A DNA stretch of 64,000 bases from Salvia splendens (Eukaryota > Streptophyta > Magnoliopsida > Lamiales > Lamiaceae). Made by a program: the position numbers and the translations under genes. Below, piece after piece: positions 1-11,111 of this stretch; the first letter of the stretch is position 1; every line of letters begins with the position of its first letter. The notes under the pieces were generated by a model. The model had not been told where the DNA came from, made no database searches, and saw nothing but the letters and a program-made list of their open reading frames with translations. The stretch lies in contig NC_056035.1 in assembly GCF_004379255.2 (NCBI RefSeq), positions 16,203,902 through 16,267,901 of the forward strand. Reading direction: 5' to 3'.

Positions 1-2670
1 CTATTGTTGTTGCTCCTTTGGCCATCCAATGCATTGTTGTAATTCATAAGAAATTCAACAAGATTAGAACGAAACTTGGAGTACCTCTTGCAGAATATGT
101 TCTGAGATTCAGATATTGATGTGGTCTTTATTAGTGAACTCATTGGAAAATCCCTAAAGAATGCAGGCACCTGCAATTCATTAGTTAACAAATATGCTTC
201 AGAATAATGACAGAAATACTTCAGCGTATAGAAAATATGTTTCCAAAGAAGGATACATACCCAAAATTTTCGTGAGGCAAACATCGAGGAAAATCACTCA
301 TTGTCCTTAAGCCCATATTTTCCATTACTTTATTCCATTCTTCATCAAATTCTTCAGGCTCTATCAACTCAGACCACACACAATTGTTTAACTCCTTTTT
401 CAAGTCTTCATTGCCAAGTAGATTCTTTGGTAACTTTTCCACAACTTTAAACATGATGTGCCACATGCACCATCGATGTCTTGTATCAACAAGGACTCTT
501 TCCACAGCAACCTTCATTCCCAAATCCTGATCAGTAATGATCAATTTTGGTGCAGAACCCATACATTTGACAAAACACCATGAGAAAAATCAGCATTTTC
601 TTTAGATAATAAGCCTACACCAAATGCTACAGGTCTCCCATGGTTGTTTTTTCCTGTGAACGGTGCAAATATCATGCAGTACATGTATTACATCAATTCA
701 TCAAAAAGGAGGTTATAAATAGTTCATTCTGTAAGGTATATACTTCAGACATTAAGAGTTTTACTACATCCCAATAAGAATTCTAAATACTACTGCACTC
801 ACATCATTCCAGTGGACTATTAATTCATTATTGACTATTACTAGTACATTCTGTTGAGTTATTACATTAATTCAGTAAATGTTTCATGCATATGCAAGTT
901 GATCACATCAATAATCATATCATTATAAACAACATATTGTTCGTACCTATTAGTTGAATAGGTTGTGTCAAACGATACTATATCACCGTAGAGATGGAAA
1001 TTCTTCTTAGCAATGGGATCACACCAGAAAAGATGAGTGAGCCTATCCTTAGAGTTCACCTCAAAATCATAGGTGAATGCTGGACAATTCTCTTTCTTTC
1101 GGCTCATCTCATTAAGTACCATTTGTGCATCTGCCCCAGTAGTATATGCTCTCAAGTCGCGCCTATAGTTTCTAACTTCTACAACCGTGCAACCAACATA
1201 ATCCAGCCAACCAAGAACCTCATTCGGCAACTTAAAAGTCAATGTAGGGCCTATGTTTGCACTTGCACAATCTAGTACAAATTTCTAATGCAATAGGTCA
1301 ATGTTGCGATTCAGCCTCATGAATCGCTTATGGCGTAACTCCACCATATCATGATTATGGATTTCATCAAATTGATTGACAACATAACCAATTCCTTTAC
1401 AAAACTTAAAAGCAATTTTAGCCTTGCAAAAACACTTCCTAGAAGAACGTCTACGTTTTGACTCATGCCCTTCCTCTTACCTTATCTACTGCACACAACA
1501 TACAACCATGTGACATGATCCCCCTTCTTTTTTGATCCATGTTTACGAGTGTCAAACCCAACATGTCGTGCATACTTATTATATAACTCAGTAGCATCAT
1601 CAAGTCTAAGAAAAATCTGTCCAATGTAAGGCTTCAGTTGGGATGGACAATCAGGTAAGTATGACACTGTTATAAAACATACAAACTTCTGTTAGTGGAA
1701 AATTTAAACAAAACAAAGCATATTCATTCAACAAGCATATAAGTTCATTTGGTAATATTACAACTTCATTTTAACCTGAAATTAGTTCATTATGTGTCGT
1801 ATTGATCGCATATAAACTATTGTTAGTGGAAAATGAAAACTAAACAAAACATATTCATTCAACAAGCATATAAGTTCATTCGGCTGTATTACTACTTCAT
1901 TATAATCCCATATTAGTTCATTATGGTTCGTATTGATCGCATACAAACTACTGTTAGTGGAAAATAAAAACAAAACAAAATATATTCATTCAACAAGAAT
2001 ATAAGTTCATTCCTCTATATTACTACTTCATTATAATTAAATATTAGTTCATTATGAGTCGTATTTATCTCATACAATATAGAGCATGTCAGCATATCAT
2101 ATTACGATAAAAAATACTTCATTAGTGTATTTGTTACCGCATTAATTCGACCTTTTACTTCCTTATGAATTTGTTTACACTATAGAATGAAAAAATTAAA
2201 AATTACAAACCTTCAACTGAGTTACTTTCTCCTTTTAGCTCTGAATCTGAATCTGAATCTGTATCGAATAGAGTGCCTCCTTGATATTGTAGATCATCCA
2301 GAATTGTTCCAATACTAGCTTCTTCATTATTGGTCGATGAAGATCCATCTTCAACCGCATAATTTGTCGGTGTTTTTACTACTCCATCGAGATGCTGATG
2401 AATTTCACGTGTGGAATTCTCCATGGATGACAATTGAGGCAGATCGTGAATTGAAGGAATTGCGAAAACTGAGGCAGATCGATTGAGAATTTGATGCAGA
2501 TCGCGATTGATCGACGATGCAGCAATTGCAAAACGATCGTGATTTGAGGAAGCAAAACACGATGGAGGTAGAACGTGAATTGAAGGAATTGCGGATTGAG
2601 ACAGATCGCGATTGAGGTAGATCGTGGAGATCGATGCAGATTGAAGAAGATGTTGATGCAGATTATACAA
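1..2670 (-). pseudogene. FAR1-RELATED SEQUENCE (FRS)/MULE-type transposase, broken, runs off the left edge
   Basis: FAR1/FHY3 proteins are domesticated or active Mutator-like transposases that bind DNA through an N-terminal FAR1 zinc finger. On the minus strand: an acidic, serine-rich N-terminal exon (about 2670-2211, likely Met of MENSTREIHQ near 2432), an intron, then the FAR1 domain at about 1670-1290 (YNKYARHVGFDTRKHGSKKK, CFCKAKI, HNHD). The MULE transposase core follows: FDTTYSTNRYEQ near 960, MIFAPFTGKN near 680, IITDQDLGMKVAVERV near 540, and a further exon at about 178-1 (AFFRDFPMSS, SESQNIF). Breaks seen: an extra stretch of about 11 nt with a stop just after VVCSR near 1478, an in-frame TAG after NIDLLH near 1275, a frameshift near 577, and about 270 nt of non-coding sequence between the FDTTYSTNRYEQ and MIFAPF blocks that may be an intron or insertion. 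Family assignment is confident; whether it was a host FRS gene or a transposon gene is not settled. Confidence 0.85.
1660..2085. repeat. 131-bp tandem repeat, three degenerate copies, in the FRS intron
   Basis: The motif gttagtggaaaat recurs at 1691, 1822 and 1953, a constant 131-bp step. Each unit also carries cattcaacaag, ataagttcatt and tattagttcatta blocks. The array lies in the intron between the acidic exon and the FAR1 domain of the minus-strand FRS pseudogene. Confidence 0.8.
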
Positions 2671-2879
2671 CTAACGTAAATTGCGAGAAAATTGATGAAG
2701 ATTGCGTAAAAATTGATGAAGATTGCGTGAAGATTGTGTGAAGATCGAAGAATTGAGAGAAGGAAAGAGATTCACGTTTTTTATGAAGATTAATAAACTG
2801 ATTCCCGAAAATACCCCTCAGCATGTTTTTATTGAATAAATAATTAAATTAATTGTAAATTAATCCTAACCACAAGATT

Positions 2880-2970
2880 AAAAAATGGAGGGCCCTAATT
2901 TGGTCTCTAGTTCGGCCCTTAAGAATGGTTCGACATTGATCACAACTCTCTCTCTCTATATATATATATA
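2880..2970. repeat. Probable transposon terminus followed by (CT)n(TA)n
   Basis: The string ttaagaatggttcgacattgatcacaa at about 2920-2946 has a close relative at about 5339-5367, and its complement resembles the left end of the MITE at 62382. It is followed by a CT run and a TA run. It is probably the end of the element carrying the FRS/MULE transposase, inserted in a TA-rich site; the matching far end lies outside the window. Confidence 0.4.
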
Positions 2971-3548
2971 GGGAAATGATCAAAACAAAAATGCCTTTAA
3001 ATCAAGAAATACAGGCCGATTTTGGACCATAGGATTAGCTGATCTGATCTTAAGATTAAAAGATCTAATGGATCCATTAATTTCTTAAGTATTATTATTT
3101 TAAACATAAAAAAATCGTATAAGGAAAGAAATGATATTTTGTCAAGTGTCTTGTTATGGCAATCCCTACAATCTTGCATTATTCTTCTAGCAATTAAGAT
3201 TCTTTGTGCGTGATTAATTAGATAACTGATTCAATATCATCAACTTCATCTTCTTCACCACTCCTCCGTTTTCTCCATATCCTCCATCTCCTTCATCGGC
3301 AATCCCTTCAATCTTCCATTATACTTATTCAAGAAAAAATATTGAAGATTTGTTCTTTGTGATTTACTTATACGCCAGAATTTTCGTGTGTTTGATATCC
3401 TTTAATACTTCGTCGTCTCATTCGTCTCCTTCATCTGCAAAAATGTTGAGATGTGTCATGAGTTCACGTTGGAGCAGAAAAATGACCTAGTTTATATAAT
3501 GAATGACATGTTTGTATTATTGAATGACCTAGTAGAGTCCCCTCAAGA

Positions 3549-3689
3549 TTGGAGAAGGCTTTGAAGCTTAAGAGCAAGCCTTTGCGTCAATGCAAGATAT
3601 GTCAGGAGTGGGGTCACCATGATTCAAGGAATTGCGACAAATTCAAAGAGAAAGAAAAGCATCGGTCTAGAAGAAATTCTGAATTTTGA
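3549..3689 (+). pseudogene. FRS/MULE C-terminal zinc-knuckle fragment
   Basis: An open stretch of 46 codons without its own start reads LEKALKLKSKPLRQ, then CKICQEWGHHDSRNC, then a Lys/Arg-rich tail and a stop. The C-X2-C-X4-H-X5-C pattern after a basic stretch is typical of the C-terminus of FAR1-related and MULE transposases. It lies on the strand opposite to the FRS pseudogene at 1-2670 and is therefore a separate relic. No other coding blocks are visible nearby. Confidence 0.5.
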
Positions 3690-3759
3690 TACCATGTATT
3701 CTCTTTTTTGAAATAACGTCAGTTTAAGTGTTTTTTTTGGACTCCATTTTATTTGCAAT

Positions 3760-4175
3760 GTCAGGTTGTTTGAAATTACTCAGTTCGTTCAGGTTTGTAT
3801 GAGGCACTCTAGTACTCAATAGTTTTATGTCATGACTAGAATATTGGATAATTATGACCCAATTTATCAATAAGTTTCCATGACCAAAATATTCGTTTAG
3901 TATGTCACAAAATATAGATGATGATTGGGTTATTGTTTGTGTATTCTTCGGTCGTATTAATATTTTTTTTAATATGTCAAAAACATAAGAATAATCTTGC
4001 ATTTTACTTCAGTTTGTTTGATACGAACATTTCAATCAGAAATATATGAGGCATTCTGGTACTCAGTAGTTTTATGTCATGACTCGAATGTTGGTTTATT
4101 ATGACACTAATTAACCATGCGATGCTATGACCCAAATATTCATTTATTATGACTCAATGTATCGAGTGATCAGCA
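3760..4175. repeat. Degenerate direct repeat, two copies about 270 bp apart
   Basis: Blocks such as atgaggca(c/t)tctgg/agtactca, agttttatgtcatgact and ttattatgac appear in the same order starting near 3797 and near 4049. No coding potential was seen. This looks like decayed element interior. Confidence 0.5.
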
Positions 4176-4194
4176 TCACATGGTATATCGTCTA

Positions 4195-5395
4195 CAAGAA
4201 ACAAGAGGAAAGCATTACAAGGTCATTGTAAGTGCAGTTTTACTCAAACGACTAATTTTTTATTCAAAAGGCCAACTTTAGGTCATTTTAAGTGCAATTT
4301 TCAGTCATAATAATATCGTTAGATGGAGAAAAGATTAGGTGTTGTTTGGGTCATTGTTGTTGTATTTTTCGGTCATATTATCGTGTGGTTAATCTTTAAA
4401 TTTGTCGATACCAACAGAATAATTATACAGGCGAAGAGCTCTAATTGGTAAATTGCAGCATAAGCTGGATTACTAGTACATATACACTCCAAAAATAAAT
4501 ACAGATGAAATAATATATAGTAACAATAATATCCAGTTGATATATATAAAAAACATGGTCTAAAAAATGAGAATTACCAGGTCTAAACATCGTTTAATTA
4601 AAATAGTGGTAATCTATAAAGAAATGAACAAAAAGTGTCAGTAGTTTAAGGTATGACATAACCATTGATTAAGATCTGTAGTTTGCTATCATCTTTTCTA
4701 CGTTGATCGGTGTTTTCTTGCTCTCCTTTGCATAATGTTTGGATGCCGCCTCTTTATTCAATAATGCGCAATGATTATTTCTTACCACCATAGTTTAGTC
4801 GAGTTTTGTGTGAAACTTTGACCTTTTGCTTATGAAAAAAACACAATTAAATACCAGAGTTCCCAAAAAGAATCAAAACTACATTCATTCAAAACCTATA
4901 AAATGTAGTCGACATACCTTTTTCTATGCTTTTGGTTTTGGCGGTACCTTCTTCTTCACTGTCGCTCTTTGATATACTACGTTACATCCAACCAATTCTA
5001 GTGAAAATTTGGTTAGATTTGGTCAGATTTCAGTCAATCGGTGTACAAAATCTTACTAACCTTTTTTGTTATGCGTCGCCGTTCCAGAAGCTCGCGTGTC
5101 GACCATTGTTGAAGAAGGCGTTTGGTTTACCGTCGTCGTCGATTTTAGAATCTTCAAGTAGGATTTCTTCTTCGTTGATTATGTAGATTAGGGTTTATGT
5201 TCAAGCACCAATTTTGTGGATTTGATGGAAAGGGGATGGATTTTTGGTGAAATAGAGTGAAATTGAATGGGGAACCCAAACACCAACTTAGCATGTGGAG
5301 TAATTACTCCCATTTGTTCTACGTTTAAGAATGGTTCTGCGTTTAAGAATGGTTCTATCTTGATCACAATCCTATCGATGTATTCATTTCTTTTT
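4195..5395. other. AT-rich sequence with no gene recognised
   Basis: Short open frames only, none with a recognisable domain. The stretch near 5330-5367 repeats the terminus motif seen at 2920-2946, so part or all of 2971-5370 may be decayed transposon interior. Confidence 0.4.
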
Positions 5396-5690
5396 TTGTA
5401 TCTTTTGTTCTAATGTTCTTTTTAATCTCAACCCCAAGATTTTGTCATCCGAAGGTTAGATTGATGCCACGTGTCATTTAATAATGCAGATTTTCAGTTG
5501 AATAATGCACACCGACTAATAATGCACCATTATAGTGTAATAATGCAGATTTTCAGTTGAATAATGCATACCGACTAATAATGCAAATTTTTCGTCAAAT
5601 AATGCAGATCATCACAACCATCCAATTCAAGAATCCAAGGGTTGTGATTAAAAAGAACATTGGACTGAAAAGTTGCGAAGGACCTTAACA
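5395..5690. mobile_element. MITE with inverted ends and an aataatgca motif array
   Basis: The end at 5409-5433 (CTAATGTTCTTTTTAATC) matches the reverse complement of 5640-5664 (CCAATGTTCTTTTTAATC). Between them the word aataatgca recurs about six times, partly in two near-identical blocks (ttttcagttgaataatgca). There is no ORF. Superfamily not assigned. Confidence 0.6.
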
Positions 5691-5715
5691 CACTATATAT
5701 TAGTTTAGGGTTTAT

Positions 5716-6416
5716 TAGGGATGTCAATCGGGTCGGCCCATCGAGTTTCGGGCCAACCCTACCGGGTTACGGGTCAATCGGGTGTGTGCTAATCGTGTTG
5801 TGATTTCTTTCGGGTTATAAAAGTTCGGCCCTAACCCTAAAAGCCCGGGTTTCAGGCTAGCCCAACGGCCTAATCGAGTTGCTGCTGATAAGATCAAGAT
5901 GCGATGAATCCATTAAATCATGATGAAAATTAGTTATATTATAAAATATAAAATATTTAATTATGATAAATTTGAGACATATGCTTAAATTCAATCATAA
6001 ACATGATCAAATACTAATAGTTGAGATATTTCGTGAAATTTTAATGCATGTTTTAGAAATTTAAATATTCTTTTAGTGATTTTAATTTATTTATAAATTA
6101 TTATATTAACAAAAATTTAATATATAATTTGTATATTTAATATAAAATTGAAAGTTATTTTTTTAGTTTTTTATATCATAAAATTAGTCAATAAAGTGTC
6201 GAATTAGGAGTAATAAAATAGAATAATATAAATTTTATCAGGTTTTCGGGCCAGACCATCGGGTTTTCGGGTCTAGCCCTGACGGGTTGCAGGTTAACCG
6301 GGTGCGTGCTTATCGGGTTTTGATTTTATCGGGCTAGAAATTTCCGACCATAACCCTAGAAATTTGGCGGGCTATTCGTACCAGCCCATGGGTTGCGGAC
6401 TACACTGACACCCCTA
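5716..6416. mobile_element. Non-autonomous hAT-type MITE
   Basis: The ends are TAGGGATGTCA at 5716 and TGACACCCCTA ending at 6416, an inverted pair with the hAT-like TAGGGGTGTCA signature. The flanks gggtttat (5708-5715) and agttttat (6417-6424) match at 6 of 8 positions, consistent with a decayed 8-bp target duplication. Subterminal regions are rich in cgggtt/aaccc words; the interior is AT-rich and non-coding. Confidence 0.75.
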
Positions 6417-6424
6417 AGTTTTAT

Positions 6425-6560
6425 AATAAAATGTGAGTAGAATTGGTTGGTGGAATGTGGTTCTACTTACCATTTATGGTAAATGTGAAATGTGACTCTT
6501 ATTGTGGGATGGACCAAAATGGTAAATTGTGACACTTAATGTGGGACAAAGGTAGTAGTT
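6425..6560. mobile_element. Partial Stowaway-like MITE
   Basis: The sequence running into tgtgggacaaaggtagta resembles the right half of a Tc1/mariner-type Stowaway MITE: a complement of a TACT-cc-TTTGTCCCACA end with gtgggatgga words inside. The matching left end is not visible, so this may be a truncated copy. Confidence 0.4.
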
Positions 6561-6954
6561 CAGTTAATAAGAGTATTTCATTATATACTTTATAATTTCT
6601 TTTCATTAAATTATTTCAATAACCGAAAATTATAATTTAAAAATCCTGACCTGTTTCCAAACACAGTAATCATATTCCACTTAATCATTTTCTGACGAAT
6701 CATAAATCTCAGAAATCATAATTCTAGAAATCAAAATCCTAGTAGTCATTTTCTTTTACAAGTTTACTTTCCCACCAAACAAACTAATGCATTATAAATT
6801 ATAATATTCCTTTTACATATTATCATACTATCATGTAAACGAATATTAAATTTTTATAGGATAAATTATCTTCAGTTTATTTAGCCAATAAAACTACGGA
6901 ATGTAGTCATGTACACAGGATGTCTATAAATATACGAGAAATTTCAAAAAAAGG

Positions 6955-8042
6955 ATTAATTTCGTTGGCCTTTCAGAATTTGACATTCAATTCGCTGACC
7001 TTTCAGAATATGGGATCGAGGCCTGCGAATTTTTCAGAATAAGAGATTTTTAATTTTATTTTTTATCTTTTTTCTCTTCTTTTTTTCTATTATTTCCCTT
7101 TAAACATTTATCAAATGACCAAACTATCCAACTCAAATTTGGGAAAAACAATTGAAATTTCTGCCTCCTCCACTCCAGATGCGTCTCTTTCCCTACTCCA
7201 CACCCACCTCAACTCTATTAGAAAGAGATATGCAGATTGTGGAGTGGAGTGCTGGAATAATTAATTAATTTCTTTCTTGAAGAATCAAGACAAAACAAAA
7301 TGCCTAATCCCATTTCCCTCATTCATTAATCTTGCACCAATCACATGTTCGCCACCACTACTTTAAATTCCACATCTTCGTCTTCTTCTCTCATTTTCAA
7401 AATTTCCACATTTTCCAGTCCAAGGAGGAGCTTCACAATACTTACAAATTTCTATAATGGGAGCAAAATCATGTGCAAGTTTGAGTCTTGATGAAGTATC
7501 TTTGTCTGACTGGTGTAGCTGGTTCCTTATTCTCGTGGGGTTTTCGATTTCAGCAAAATATTAGCTGCTTTTTGATTTTTCCTTCTTCATTCGGTTGTGC
7601 TTCGTTACAAAATTATAATCTTGATTGTTCTTGATGTGTGTCTGTCAATTTTTTGAAGCATTTTCAGTAGATTGGCTTTTACATGTTGGATAGTACAAAC
7701 CTGATTGTAGTCTCTGGTGTATATCCGAATAGTTTTAGATAGTTTGATTTATTATCCATTTTCAACTGTATTTTTTCAAATAAATGTGATGATCGGAGTT
7801 TTCTTGGTGACTAGATTTTTGCGGCGGGTCCGAAGCGGAGGCGGTAGCAATTTCGATTGTTTCTTTAAAATTTAAGTCTAAATTTGAGTTGGGTAGTTTG
7901 GTAATTTGATCAATGTTGGGAGGGAAATAATAAGAGAAAATGAGATATTTAAAAAATAAAAATAAAAATTTGCGTCACTCAGATCCCATATTCTGAAAGT
8001 ACAGCGAATTGAATGTCAAATTGTGAGAGATTAGTGCGCCAC
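6955..8042. mobile_element. Non-autonomous element with inverted repeats of about 200 bp (MULE-like)
   Basis: The left arm (about 6978-7185) and the right arm (about 7828-8022) are reverse complements through words such as TTTGACATTCAATTCGCTG, TTTCAGAATATGGGATC, CCAAACTA and CCAACTCAAATTT. Arms this long point to a Mutator-like non-autonomous element. The interior (7190-7820) holds no convincing gene. Its right edge touches the first exon of the plus-strand gene at 8027. I could not define the target duplication. Confidence 0.7.
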
Positions 8043-8134
8043 AATCTCAACCAACTAACGCTGTTCTTAAATCTAATCCCAAACCCCCACCGCCGCCGAC
8101 TCTTCCTGCTCCGGCGCTAAGCCACAGCCTCAAG
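8027..8134 (+). CDS. Exon 1 of a plant gene of unknown function (start codon not found)
   Basis: This open stretch reads through a proline-rich segment (NPKPPPPPTLPAPALSHSLK) to a GT donor at 8135. The exon at 10877 joins it in the same phase (SHSLK then FSKATGRIKE). There is no ATG in frame between the upstream stop at 8024-8026 and the donor. The long-inverted-repeat element lies directly upstream, so the natural start may have been displaced or the true first exon may be elsewhere. The protein was not recognised. The gene continues at 10877-11111 and 23153-23776. Confidence 0.55.
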
Positions 8135-8570
8135 GTACTTTGAAAATTAGGTGATGCTTTGTGGTTTCAGGATTCTTTTGAGGATTTCACCATTTTCCAT
8201 TGAGTGGCTGTGGATTCCTTTTGAAGGTGATTATACATATTATAGTCAATGTTTTTGAGTGGACGCAGTTTAAATCTATTGATTTTGTCATGTTATTTGA
8301 GAATATTGTAGAAACTAGGATTAAGCTTAAATGCTTATACATTACCCCCACTCTTTCTTGGATATCCATAGAAGAAAGTCTGACCTGGCGATCTAGTATT
8401 AACGATTTTGATGTTGCAGTTTACTCTCCTTTACTATAATCGTGGGATAGATCAATCTTTTCGTTTTCCAGTTGCTACTTCCTTACCCCAGTCCTTGATA
8501 GTACGCAAGACCCTTTTTCCCCTGCAATGGCTTTATTGAGTTCATTTACTAGTTGTGGAGATATTGCTTA

Positions 8571-10504
8571 GGCCACCCGCAACGCGTTACGCGGGTGGCC
8601 CGAGTCACGTTACGGAGGGATGAGACAAGCACGGGAAGGCTCGCCACGCGCTCCCGCGATGTGGCGCGCTCCCAGGCCATGCGTGACGCCCACTCGCCGG
8701 CCCGCGAGTGGGATTCTTCACGCTGACGCAATAAATAAATTTTTTTTAAAATCAAATTAAATTAAAAAAAAATAAAAAATTGGCAAACGGTAATGTTACC
8801 GTTTTTATAGCCGTTTCCAATTTTTTTTTACTCTATAAATACTCCTAATTCATCTTCATTTCACACACAACTACACATCTATTCTTCCCAAATCATCTCC
8901 ATTTCCTCTCCAATTTTCATCTCAATTCATCTCTCTTTTATTCTTCCCCCAAATTTAATCGATCTCATGGATCCGTATTAGCAAATGCGTCGAATAATGG
9001 AAGAATCACTTGAAGAAGATCGACGTCGGGAGGCGGAGGAAGCCGCACCGCCCCAAAGACGCTCCCGGACTTACATCCATCGTAACCGGGAGGAAGCCGC
9101 CGCAAGGTTAGTCTGCGACTACTTCTGCGATAACCCGGTGTGGGGAGATACCTACTTCCGTCACCATTTTCGCATGCGGCGACCGCTATTTCTCCACATC
9201 GCAAATACATTGGCGGCCCGGGAAGAATTCTTCCAAGAAAGGTTCAACGCCGTCGGCCGTCCCGGCCACACGACGCTACAGAAATGTACTGCAGCAATCC
9301 GTCAGCTTGCGACTGGACAAACGGCGGATGTGTTCGACGAATACCTCCACATTGGAGACAACACTGGGAGAATGTGTTTGCTCCAATTCTGCAAAGGCGT
9401 CCGGGCAGCCTTCACCGACGAATTTCTCTGGAAGCCAAGCACGACAGATTGCCAGTTTCTGTTGCGCCTTCACGAAGAAGTGCATGGATTCCCCGCGATG
9501 CTTGGCAGCATCGACTGCATGCACTGGCAATGGAAGAATTGCCCGGTGGCGTGGAGGGGGTCGTACACGAGCGGCCACAAAGGCACCCACCCCACTGTTA
9601 TACTCGAGGCCGTTGCCGACTACCGGCTATGGATCTGGCATGCGTACTTCGGGGTCCCCGGCTCGAACATCGACATAAACGTGCTCCACCAATCTGACCT
9701 CTTCGCCGAAGTTTAGGATGGTAAAGCGCCGGCCATCAACTTCACCGCTAACAACCGGCGCTATAAAATGGGGTACTATCTTGCCGACGGGATCTATCCG
9801 AAGTGGCCAACCTTTGTGAAGACGTGCGCTAGGCCTGTGAACGCAAAGCAGATGCTTTTTGCACAGAAGCAGGAGGCTGCTCAGAAAGATGTGGAGCGGG
9901 CGTTCGGGGTTCTCCAAGCGCACTTCAACATTATCAAAGCCACGACTCGTACGTGGTTCATGGAGAGCATGGTCGACATCATGTATACGTGCATAATCTT
10001 GCACAACATGATTGTCCAAGACGAAGGACCCGAGGCGGGAAATTGGTTCGACTCCGAAGCCCCCGGAAGCTCAACCGCCAGTAGTCCACCTCGAAGTGGA
10101 GTGCATCCGTCTATACAAGAACAGTTGTCTATTCGGGCAAGGACACGTGACTCTTCCGCCCACGCTCAACCCCAAGATGATCTAATGGAGCACATTTGGG
10201 CAAACTTTGGTGGAGGAAATTAAATTATGTATTTTGTAATTTTTTTAGGATTTTTAATTATGTTTTTTTTAAGTTTTTATGTTGTAATGTTATTTTATTT
10301 TTAATGAAGTGTGTTTTTTATTAATTGAATTTGTTGGAAAAAAAATAAAAAAAAATGAAATTGAATGAATAGTAATTTAATGGACGGTTAAGGGACGGGG
10401 GTTGCAGGTTCCGTCCCTTAGTTAAGGGATTGAGTCAAAAAGTACAGTGGGAGCCCGTGAATAGTAATTTAAGGGACGGTATAGTGACAACGTTTTGGAT
10501 GACC
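8571..10504 (+). mobile_element. PIF/Harbinger DNA transposon in intron 1 of the unknown gene
   Basis: The ends GGCCACCCGCAACG (8571) and, as reverse complement, GGTCATCCAAAACG (ending 10504) match at 10 of 14 positions. The flanking trinucleotide is TTA on both sides (8568-8570 and 10505-10507), the classic Harbinger duplication. The left end folds into a perfect 10-bp-arm hairpin (GGCCACCCGC/GCGGGTGGCC, 8571-8600); the right end has AAGGGACGG/CCGTCCCTT arms near 10391-10419. Only the transposase ORF is present. The usual second Harbinger protein (Myb/NAM-like ORF1) is absent, so the element would need help in trans. Confidence 0.9.
8985..10223 (+). pseudogene. PIF/Harbinger DDE transposase (ALP1-like) with one in-frame stop
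   Basis: A single frame of about 412 codons is interrupted only by a TAG at 9714-9716. Family motifs are present in order: GSIDCMHW with catalytic Asp177, the NIDINVLHQSDLF block with Asp230, then after the stop RRYKMGYYLADGIYPKW and KDVERAFGVLQ holding the catalytic Glu. The family cuts and pastes DNA using a DDE nuclease related to IS5. The first usable Met is at 8985; an earlier ATG at 8968 ends after four codons. The high GC of the ORF against an AT-rich surround is usual for this family. A single base change separates it from an open frame, which suggests recent inactivation, suppression, or a base-call problem. Confidence 0.9.
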
Positions 10505-10876
10505 TTAATTGCTATAACTGCAAGTAGCTGCCTATTTACCCAGATCCCGTGTTACTACTTCGCTCGGTTTGGAGAAATACTTGACATTCTAATCAATCAT
10601 CCTTCCATATTGGTTTCATATTTCAAGACTTTTCACATTAGTTGAACTGTTCGAGCCTGATTGGTTTCATATTTGAAGACTTTTCATCCTCCCATGTCTA
10701 AGAGTTTCTTTAGGATGAACACATGATTAAATGTTCCTTGTTTAATTACTAGGCTACTAAGTTGCTCTTGTATATGATGAGTTTTTGTTGCCATGCCCAT
10801 TCTATTAAAGATTTTGATGGTTAAAATTGCATTATAGTAATTATTTTTGCTCAGTTATTTCAGTTTTATATTTCAG

Positions 10877-11111
10877 TTCTCAAAGGCAACTGGGAGAATA
10901 AAAGAAGCCATATCTGCTCTTCCAGTTGCAACCAAAGAAGATGATATGGAAGAAGCTGCTGCTTTCAAAGATGAAACCGAGGAGGTGAATGCAGACGCAC
11001 AGCTAAGAAATGGAGGTTGTGTAGAGGAAGAGCCCGATCCATTCGGATTGGATGCTCTTATATCAAATACACCCGCCAAAGAAGAAAAATTGAATGGGAA
11101 AAAGGAGCCAT
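10877..11111 (+). CDS. Exon 2 (5' part) of the unknown plant gene, cut by a retrotransposon
   Basis: Begins after a tttcag acceptor at 10874-10876 and reads in phase from exon 1: FSKATGRIKEAISALPVATK, an acidic stretch, EEEPDPFGLDALISNTPAK, then KEEKLNGKKEP. The frame runs straight into the LTR at 11112. The last five bases, GCCAT (11107-11111), recur at 23148-23152 as the target duplication, and the exon resumes after the second copy in the same frame. The protein is charged and probably soluble, with an EEPDPFGLD motif; I do not recognise the family. Confidence 0.75.

Noticed and set aside
2944..2990. Helitron 5' end (CT-rich then TA run)
   Set aside because: The matching inverted ends at related copies (62382-62669) point to a terminal-inverted-repeat MITE, and no Rep/helicase or CTRR hairpin end was seen.
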